DNA of 64,000 nucleotides from Salvelinus alpinus. Its lineage: Eukaryota > Chordata > Actinopteri > Salmoniformes > Salmonidae. Below, piece after piece: positions 22,067 through 32,100 of the stretch (its first letter is position 1; the number at the start of each line of letters is the position of its first letter). Location: the NCBI RefSeq assembly GCF_045679555.1, contig NC_092087.1:84372129-84436128 (forward strand), written 5' to 3'. Under the pieces are notes generated by a model. The model was not told the origin of the DNA and searched no databases. It saw only the letters and a list, made by a program, of their open reading frames with translations. Made by a program: the position numbers and the translations under genes.

Positions 22067-22943
22067 CAGTGTTTCCCAACCCTGGTCCTCCAGTACCCCC
22101 AACAATACAGTGTTGTTGTAGCCCTGTACAAACACACCTCATTCAACTCATTGAGGGCTTGATGATTAGTTGAATCAGGTGTGCGTATCAAATGTAATTT
22201 ATATAGCCCTTCTTACATCAGCTGATATATCAAAGTGCTGTACAGAAACCCAGCCTAAAACCCCAAACAGCAAGCAATGCAGGTGTAGAAGCACGGTGGC
22301 TAGGAAAAACTCCCTAGAAAGGCCAAAACCTGGGAAGAAACCTAGAGAGGAACCAGGCTATGAGGGGTGGCCAGTCCTCTTCTGGCTGTGCTGGGTGGAG
22401 ATTATAACAGATCATGGCCAAGATGTTCATAAATGACCAGCATGGTCAAATAATAATAATCACAGTAGTTGTCGAGGGTGCAACAAGTCAGCACCTCAGG
22501 AGTAAATGTCAGTTGGCTTTTCATAGCTGATCATTGAGAGCATCTCTACCACTCCTGCTGTCTCTAGAGAGTTGAAAACAGCAGGTCTGGGACATGTAGC
22601 ACGTCTGGAGAACAGGTCAGGGTTCCATAGCCGCAGGCAGAACAGTTGAAACTGGAGCAGCAGCACGGCCAGGTGGCCTGGGGACAGCAAGGAGTCATCA
22701 TGGCAGGTAGTCCTGAGGCATGGTCCTTGGGCTCAGGTCCTCTGATAGAGAGAGCATACTTAAATTCACATAAGACAGGAGAAATACTCAAGATATAACA
22801 GACTGACCCTAGCACCCCAACACATAAACTACTGCAGCATAAATACTGGAGGCTGAGACGGGAGGGGTCAGGAGACACTGTCCAGGGTTACAATAAAAAT
22901 GTACTATTGGGGGGTACTGGAGGACCAGGGTTGGGAAACACAG
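22067..22943. mobile_element. MITE interrupted by a retroposon
   Basis: Outer arms 'AGTGTTTCCCAACCCTGGTC' and 'GACCAGGGTTGGGAAACAC' are inverted copies continuing through 'CTCCAGTACCCCC'. The MITE interior is split at about 22186 by a retroposon reaching about 22900. Beyond the arms the inversion continues into 'GCACCGGGGAC' (22038) and 'GTCCCCGGTGC' (22963-22973). Confidence 0.75.
22186..22900 (+). repeat. Dispersed salmonid retroposon, long copy
   Basis: Starts 'CAAATGTAATTTATATAGCC' and runs through 'GTGCTGTACAGAAACCCAGC' and 'GAGGAACCAGGCTATGAGG'. Truncated inverse copies ending in (TTGAT)n-type tails are at 38225-38381 and 42285-42520. Variable truncation and a constant tail suggest retroposition. 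Confidence 0.65.
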
Positions 22944-23164
22944 CATAACAACTGACTCTGTAGTCCCCGGTGCATGGTGTTATCCAGTTGATGCAGAAAA
23001 ACCTGCTTTTCTATGGACTGCCCTCCGAATAGTAGATTGATGCACACACAAGAATCTCTCCTATTGTGAGTTGAGAAAGGAGAGGGAAGTGTATGAGGTA
23101 AACCGTGCTTTATGACAAGACAAATATCCAGTGAAATTGACAGTAGAATACTGGTATTTCTGAG

Positions 23165-26100
23165 ATGGCAAAGGTAAGGGACTTTTTCATTTACCTGTGG
23201 AGTTTTATGACAGAAGTGCAATTGATAAGCTTATAACTTTAAGTCGAAACTAACATTGTGCAGCAAGTGTTTGAAAGATGTTTGTAGCTGTCTTTTGTGT
23301 CACAAGAAATACATTTTGTTTTTCATACAATCTAAATGCAAAAAGTCAGACTGAAAGTGAAAGGGATGGAATGGCAAGGCTCAGTGTCAACAGCTGAAAT
23401 ATGTCTCGTCCAACTGGATAGACAAGGCAATTACATCCAGGGTTCCTTCTCCACTGCAAAATAAAACAAAGCATTTTTAGACAGATTTAAAACTATTGCA
23501 TTGATAACATTTTACTTAAGAAAAATTATGCATTTATGGTAGTTGTGTTTTGGGGCTATCATGATGGAACATTCCAAGTGGGAGTTCCTGGAAAGAGTAC
23601 TTACGTAGGTGCTCAGTTGGTCTTTGTTGGAGGGAGAGCAGGTAACAGGTTGGGTAGATTACAGTCATACCTGAGTTTTCTGAAAGGCCAAGAGTTGTTG
23701 CCTGACTAGTATACAGAGTATCTTTTGCCCAAGGAAAGTATTTATGTCAACGTCCTGTTTTTGTTATTTTCTGTACAAGGTTTATTGGCCAATTCGTCCT
23801 GTCTGTCTCAATGTCCGATCAGCCGCCTCGGCTTCTATTTCAAACCCACCCATACGGTCTTAACCCCCCCCTCCTCCTCCTCCACCCACAGCCTCCACCT
23901 CTGGTGCCCCACTCCAGGAACATCTGTAATAGCAAGCCTGAGGAGAGTGAGCCCCAGAGGAGATGGAGCTGTGGTCCCTCTCCCTCAGACCCATCTGGCC
24001 CAGGGGTTGGTGAAGGCAGAGTAAGAGACTGTCAACCATTGACAACATGAGCCCTGGTCAAAAGAAGTCCACTATGTATGGAATAGGGTGCCATTTGGGA
24101 CCTTATTCCCTATATAGTGTACTACTTTTGACACAGCTATTGACTTGCATTCCTTACTATTTCAACTGCAGTTTTACCTATGACATGACTTACCTGACTT
24201 TATCCTCTTGGCCCCCTGGGGAGCATAGGACATCCACCATGGCTCTCCACTTCACTCTTCTGTGAGAGACCTATGGTTTGAAATATACATTGACTCAAAT
24301 TCATTTATATTTGAACTGCAGTGGTATACTACGATGTACAGTATATAACTATGGTGTGAAACTGTGTTATTGTAAATGTGACTTGTTAGAACCCAGGCAC
24401 AGCCCAGAAGCTGCCCCCTGTGGCCCAGAATAAGTCATAGCTGAAAGAGTCCTCCACAAGGTGGTTGTGACCCTCATGATGGAGTGTCTGAATTCATTAA
24501 GGCATCTCATCTGATGCAGCAACATGCATTCTTCTCTTTTAATTTGCTCTCATACAGTATGAATCTTAACACCCACCCATACATTCTTCACCCACTCCCC
24601 CCCCACAGCCTCCACCTCCAGTGCCCCACCCCAGGAAAGTCTATGTTGGCAAGCCTGAGGAGAGTGAGCCCCAGAGGAGATGGAGCTATGGTCCCTCCTC
24701 TCCCTCACACACAACTGGTCCAGGGGTTGAGAGAGGCAGGGTAAGAGACTATCCATTATTCAATGGATTGGATTCAACCATTGACAACCAGTCAGGTCAC
24801 TCGTGATACAAGTCAGTATTCAATGTCCATCCATGTCTGAGGATGTTGGGAAATGAAGTGGAACCTGGCCACTGGGGCAACAGTGAGCGCTGTTACCTTC
24901 AAGAAGGTTTCAGTTTTGCTAGGGCATTGGATGGTGTATGGGCGTAAGCATCTGCCCCTGGTGCCAAAGGCTGCATGTTCGAATCCAACGATAGTTTTTT
25001 TTCAATTTTTTTGTTTTAAGCCTTAACCATTTGGAGTTAATGCCTAACCTTAACCTTAACCAATTCGATGTTTGATGTTTGAGAAACATGGATGAATGTC
25101 TAATTCTGACGTGAGACGGGGCTGGTAGAGACGTGTGAAATGCCTTTCTTGAAGGTCTAACCCCAACAATGCAGAAATCAATAACAATGTCATACTAAAA
25201 ATAACAAGGTAGAACCAAAAACACACGATATAAAAAGAACACGATAAAGGAAGCATACTATATACAGGCAACTTTCTCTGTAAGCAGAGAAGCAAGAACT
25301 TCACTGAACTTTCTGTTTTCCCCATTAACACTAAAAACGTTTCTCTCTACTGTTTGAATTGTGATTGAATCAACACAATATTAGCCACTTTCATTGCAAC
25401 ATACCGAAATGAAATGAACCACGCAAGAGTAAATGGCTTGTTTTGAGGTACATGTAGCGACGTGTGCACATTTGTAAATGTGTTCAAAACTAGCAAAGGA
25501 TAATTAGCTATTAGCCCAGTTCTAGGTAATTTGTAGTCGGCAATGGGGGAGTGATTGCTTCCTACAAGAGCACAAAACGTGTGCATTTCTGGATATCTTT
25601 GGAAAGCTAGCTTTTTTTGTCTTAAAGGGGCAGTGTTGTATTTTGAGACAGGTATGAATAAGCTAAGTAGCCACTAGGCAGAGTGTAGCATCAGTGAGAA
25701 TGTCTGGTCTGCTGAGCACAGAACACTGAGGCTGTACCCACTTTAGTTTTAAGTGGTAAAGTAGGCTACTGTGGCTATTTCATTATAATGAAGGCCTACT
25801 AGAGGGGCTTACAATGGAGATGATGTATCCCATTATATTTTAACATGGAAATGGCTGTTCTATTATTCAGCCTACACTAGCAGCTAATGTGTGGTGTTCA
25901 ATGTAGGCCTACATTCCATGAGACTTTTGAAAGAAACATGCAGGGCTTAACCTGTTTATCCACTTGTCCTTCAGACAAGGAGGTGACTGAAAATGCTGTG
26001 GTGTTTGATGCAAGAAACCACATCGTGGCTCTCGCTTTGATGTCAAGCGCATCTACTCACGACCGTTGATGCTGTAAACACAATCCAGTTCAAAAGGAAT

Positions 26101-29100
26101 GGCACAGATCCATATATGGCAATGGTCTGTTTGCATATAGGCCTACTGCAGCTCTGATTTGGTTATGGCACACAGGGTCTGTGTAGAGTATGGGTCGTGC
26201 CTGTCAATGCTATAGAATTCTACTTTGACGCGTTCTGCCTACAACAATCTCTTGCATAGTTTGTTTTTTATTTCGGGTATGTTAAATTAAAAGTGGCTAA
26301 TATTGTGTTGATTCGATCACAATTCCCACAGTAAAGGGGAAATGTTGATATGTAACACTAAGGGGGAAAACTCTGAACATCACTCCATCTTCTAATCTCA
26401 TGCTTCTCTGTGTGCACTGATATTTCTACTGTGCTACATTCCCGGGGGAGCTGCGTGCTAGTGCAGGCATGCAGCTCAGAGGGAACATCGGTCCTGAATA
26501 CAAAGTGTTATGTTTGGGGCAAATCCAACACACACAACACATCACTGAGTACCACTCTTCATATTTTCAAGCATGGTGGCTGCATCATTTATGGGTATGC
26601 ATGTCATCGGTAAAGACTAGGGATTTCTTAAAGTAAAAATAAATGGAATAGAGCTAATAACAGGCAAAATCTTAGAGGAAAACCTGGTTCAGTCTGCTTT
26701 TCAACAGAGACAAATTCACCTTTTGAGCAGGACAATAACCTAAAACACAAGGCCAAATATACACTGGAGTTGCTTACCAAGACTACTTTGAATGTTCCTG
26801 AGTAGCCTACTGTAGTTTTTACTTAAATTGGCTTAAATCTATGGCAAGACTTGAAAATGGCTAGGGGTGTGAATACTTTCTGAACGCACTGTGTACAAAA
26901 CATTATGAACATCTGCTCTTTCCACTACATAGACTATCCAGGTTAAATCTATGATTCCTTATTGATGTCACTTGTTAAATCCACTTCAAACAGTGAAGGG
27001 AGGCGGGGGGACAGGTTAAATAAGATTGTTTTAAATGTCTTGAGACATGGATTGTGTACAGTCATGGCCATAAGTTTTGAGAATGACACAAATATTAATT
27101 TTCACAAAGTCTGCTGCCTCAGTTAGTATGATGGCAATTTGCATGTACTCCAGAATGTTATGAAGAGTGATCAGATGAATTGCAATTAATTGCAAAGTCC
27201 CTCTTTGCCATGCAAATGAACTGAATCTCCCAAAAACATTTCCACTGCATTTCAGCCCTGCCACAAAAGGACCAGCTGACATCATGTCACTGATTCTCTC
27301 AGAAACACAGGTGTGAGTGTTGACAAGGACAAGGCTGGACATCACTCTGTCATGCTGATTGAGTTCGAATAACAGACTGGAAGCTTCAAAAGGAGGGTGG
27401 TGCTTGGAATCATTGTTCTTCCTCTGTCAATCATGGCTACCTGCAAGGAAATGCATGCCGTCATCATTGCTTTGCACAAAAGGGCTTCATATTGCTGCCA
27501 GTAAGATTGCACCTAAATCGACCATTTATCGGATCAAGAACTTCAAGGAGAGCGGTTCAATTGTTGTGAAGAAGGCTTCAGGGTGCCCAAGAAAGTCCAG
27601 CAAGCGCCAGGACCGTCTCCTAAAGTTGATTCAGCTGCGGGATCGGGTCACCACCAGTACGGAGCTTGCTCAGGAATGGCAGCAGGCAGGTGTGAGTGCA
27701 TCTGCACGCACAGTGAGGCGAAGACTTTGAGGATGGCCTGGTGTCAAGAAGGGCAGCAAAGAAGCCACTTCTCTCCAGGAAAAACATCAGGGACAGACTG
27801 ATATTCTGCAAAAGGTACAGGGATTGGACTGCTGAGGACTGGGGTAAAGTAATCCATTCATGTGTGGGGTTGCTTCTCAGCCAAGGGAGTGGGCTCTCAC
27901 AATTTTGCCTAAGAACACACCATGAATAAAGAATGGTACAACACATCCTCCGAGAGCAACTTCTCCCAACCATCCAGGAACAGTTTGGTGACGAACAATG
28001 CCTTTTCCAGCATGATGGAGCACCTTGCCATAAGGCAAAAGTGATAACTAAGTGGCTCAGGGAACAAAACATCGATATTTTGGGTCCATGGCCAGGAAAC
28101 TCCCCAGACCTTAATCCCATTGAGAACTTGTAGTCAGTTCTCAAGAGGCGGGTGGACAAACAAAAACCCACATATTCTGACAAACTCCAAGCATTGATTA
28201 TGCAAGAATGGGCTGCCATCAGTCAGGATGTGGCCCAGAAGTTAATTGACAGCATGCCAGGGCGGATTGCAGAGGTCTTGAAAAAGAAGGGTCAACACTG
28301 CAAATATTGACTCTTTGCATCAACTTCATGTAATTGTCAATAAAAGCCTTTGACACTTATGAAATGCTTGTAATTATACTTCAGTATTCCATAGTAACAT
28401 CTGCCAAAAATATCTAAAGACACTGAAGCAGCAAACTTTGTAAATTAAAATTTGTCATTCTCAAAACTTTTGGCCATGACTGTATGTGTCCCATTCAGAG
28501 GGTGAATGGGCTTGACAAAAGTTAAGTTTTTCAAGATCAACAGTTTCCCGTGTGTATCAAGAATGGTCCGCCACCCAAGGACATCCAGCCAACTTGACAC
28601 AACTGTGGGAAGCAGCGGAGACTAGATGAATTGAGGCTGTTCTGGGGGCAAAAGGGGGGAGGGGGTACAACTCAGTATTAGGAAGCTGTTCTTAATGTTT
28701 TGTACATTGTGTATATGAACTTCTGAGGAAGTACAGTTCCCGCTCAGCCCAGTCAAAACTGTTCGCTGCTCTGGCACCCCAATGGTGGAACAAACTCCCT
28801 CACAACGCAAGGTCAGCGGAGTCAATCACCACCTTCCGGAGACACCTGAAACCCCACCTCTTTAAGGAATACCTAGGATAGGATAAAGTAATCCTTCTAA
28901 CCCCCCCCCCCCCCCCCCCCTTAAAAGAGTTAGATGCACTATTGTAAAGTGGTTGTTCCACTGGATATCATAAGGTGAATGCACCAATTTGTAAGTCGCT
29001 CTGGATAAGAGCGTCTGCTAAATGACTTAAATGTATATAACTATGGTGTGACACTATTTTATTTTTTTCTTACTGATGTCTTAGAAGCCAGGCACAGCCC

Positions 29101-32100
29101 AGAAACCGCCCCCTGTGGCCCAGAATAGGTGGTCGGTGGGAAGGAATCCTCCAGAAGGTGGTTGTGACCCTCAGGATGGGGGGAGTGTGTCTGAATTCAT
29201 TAAGAAGGTATCTCATCTGGTGCAGCAACGCACTTTTCTTTCATTTGCTCTCATATACAGTGAGAGTGAATCCCAACTTCCACTTATGTCCCATTTTCTC
29301 TGTCTCCCACTGACATTTAACGTACAACTAAGTGGAAATTCGTCTTGAGCGGAAGTTAGGATTTACGTCAGTGCACTCTCTGAATATTATTGAATGTTAT
29401 TTCAGTTTGAAGCTAAAGAGGACCAGAACAAGCAGCTGGTGGTGCGTCGTCCTCTTGGCCCGCCTGCCGTCATTGACAGGGAGGACTCCGATCCCGCTCT
29501 CTATGAAAAGGTTTTGGCTGCGCAGGAAACTCGTACGGTGAGACAGACGGAGAAAACAGATGTTTAACACTAAGCTTAAGTCAAATAATCGTGTATTGGT
29601 CGCGTACACAGTTTAGAAGATGTTATGTTACTAGCTCCTAACAATGGAGTATAATGCCAAACAAATAAGGATTGTCTCAACGAATTCAATTAACAACCCA
29701 AATAACACTGGAACAGTAATCCAAATGCAATCTATATGTGTCTATACCGGGATAATTTACACAATATACTGTATACTAAGAATGACCGAGTACAGCAGTA
29801 GCTCACTGTAATATATCTATGTCAAGAATCCAGTATATAATACATGTGGTGTGTAACAACAATGTACAGTAGAAATATTAGAATGAGCTATACGGAGAAT
29901 AAATACTGTGATCTTAAAACTAATACTTGGTTTTCCGAGCTGTACATTGTTCTTCCAGTTTGGGTCGCCTGCCGTCGTTGACAGAGAAGAATCCAATGAC
30001 TATATCTATGAAGAGGTTTTTGTTACGCATGAAACTCATACGGTATGACAACTAAAGGGATCAGTCAGCCAGCTACAAATACTGTTTAAGTTATTCACAT
30101 TATACTTAAAAGGTTAGCTAACATGCTAACTAGTTGCAAAGTTGTCTGAGGCGATTTGAACATGCAACTTTTGGGTTGCTCAACATTCACTTTATATGCC
30201 AACCCATCCATCCTCCTTTAGTTTTTGCCTTAAGTAACCTTCTGTCTTATGTAACCATACCAAACATTACATATCATATACAATTGAGTGCCCCTGATTT
30301 TCGTTTACTATGTTACGTCTAGTCTGAGACCAGCCTGATTTCCCAGGCCCAGATTAAGCTTAGTCCATGATTTATTTTATTTTTAATAATGCTTTTTACA
30401 AATGTTTACTCTTGCCCAGAGCAATTTAAAGTAGTGAGTGCATAAAAAAAAAAAAAATCTTCATTGGAATCAAACCCACAACCCTGGCGTTGCAAGCACC
30501 ATGCTCTACCAACTGTGCTACACGGGACCATTCTCAATGGAGATTCTCTTTTGAAAGAGTTTTTAATCCAGGACTAGGCTTGATCTTAATCTGGGAAACC
30601 GGCCCGACGTGTCATACTTTATTACAGGTCAAACAAAGTGTCCTGAAAATAAGTTTATTGTATTTCTATTGTTTTAGGTAGCAGTTCAACAACGGATATG
30701 TGCAACCTATGATCACTATGTAAGGCCACCTCCTCCATTGCCGTTAAAGCAGTCACTCCCTCTGAAAGGCAGAATCAAAACACTCTCAATAAGCAGCGTT
30801 AGTGAAGAGGAACAAGAAGATAACATCAAGGTATTCCAAGTATGACTGAGAACCTGCTCCGTGATGATTCCCCTGGGTATAGATCTAGGATCAGCTTCCA
30901 CTTCCCCCGTCCTAACAGTAACAATTAGTGGGGGAAATATGCTAAACTGATCCACGATCAGAATTTACTGAAATTCACCATACACCGTAAAACCTAACCT
31001 AAACAGCCCTAACTGGTCAAAAGACAGGAATGAAAACACAACCACTAGCGGCTGTTGGGCCTATGTATAACTATGAACAGCTCAACTAAGCTGTCAGGCA
31101 TCAATACATTGTGTATTATACACTGCTCAAAAAAATAAAGGGAACACTTAAATAACACATCCTAGAGCTGAATGAATGAAATATTCTTATTAAATACTTT
31201 TTTCTTTACATAGTTGAATGTGCTGACAACAAAATCACACAAATTATCAATGGAAATCAAATTTATCAACCCATGGAGGTCTGGATTTGGAGTCACACTC
31301 AAAATGAAAGTGGAAAACCACACTACAGGTTGGTCCAACTTTGATGTAATGTCCTTAAAACAAGTCAAAATGAGGCTCAGTAGTGTGTGTGTGTGTGTGG
31401 CCTCCACGTGCCTGTATGACCTCCCTACAACGCCTGGGCATGCTCCTGATGAGGTGGCGGATGGTCTCCTGAGGGATCTCCTCCCAGACCTGGACTAAAG
31501 CATCCGCCAACTCCTGGACAGTCTGTGGTGCAACGTGGCGTTGGTGGATGGAGCGAGACATGATGTCCCAGATGTGCTCAATTGGATTCAGGTCTGGGGA
31601 ACGGGCGGGCCAGTCCATAGCATCAATGCCTTCCTCTTGCAGGAACTGCTGACACACTCCAGCCACATGAGGTCTAGCATTGTCTTGCATTAGGAGGAAC
31701 CCAGGGCCAACCGCACCAGCATATGGTCTCACAAGGGGTCTGAGGATCTCATCTCGGTACCTAATGATGACAGTCAGGCTACCTCTGGCGAGCACATGGA
31801 GGGCTGTGCGGCCCCCAAAGAAATGCCACCCCACACCATGACTGACCCACCGCCAAACCGGTCATGCTGGAGGATGTTGCAGGCAGCAGAACGTTCTCCA
31901 CGGTGTCTCCAGACTCTGTCACATGTGCTCAGTGTGAACCTGCTTTCATCTGTGAAGAGCCCCGGGCGCCAGTGGCGAATTTGCCAATCTTGGTGTTCTC
32001 TGGCAAATGCCAAACGTCCTGCACGGTGTTGGGTGGTAAGCACAACCCCCACCTGTGGACGTCGGGCCCTCATACCACCCTCATGGAGTCTGTTTCTGAC

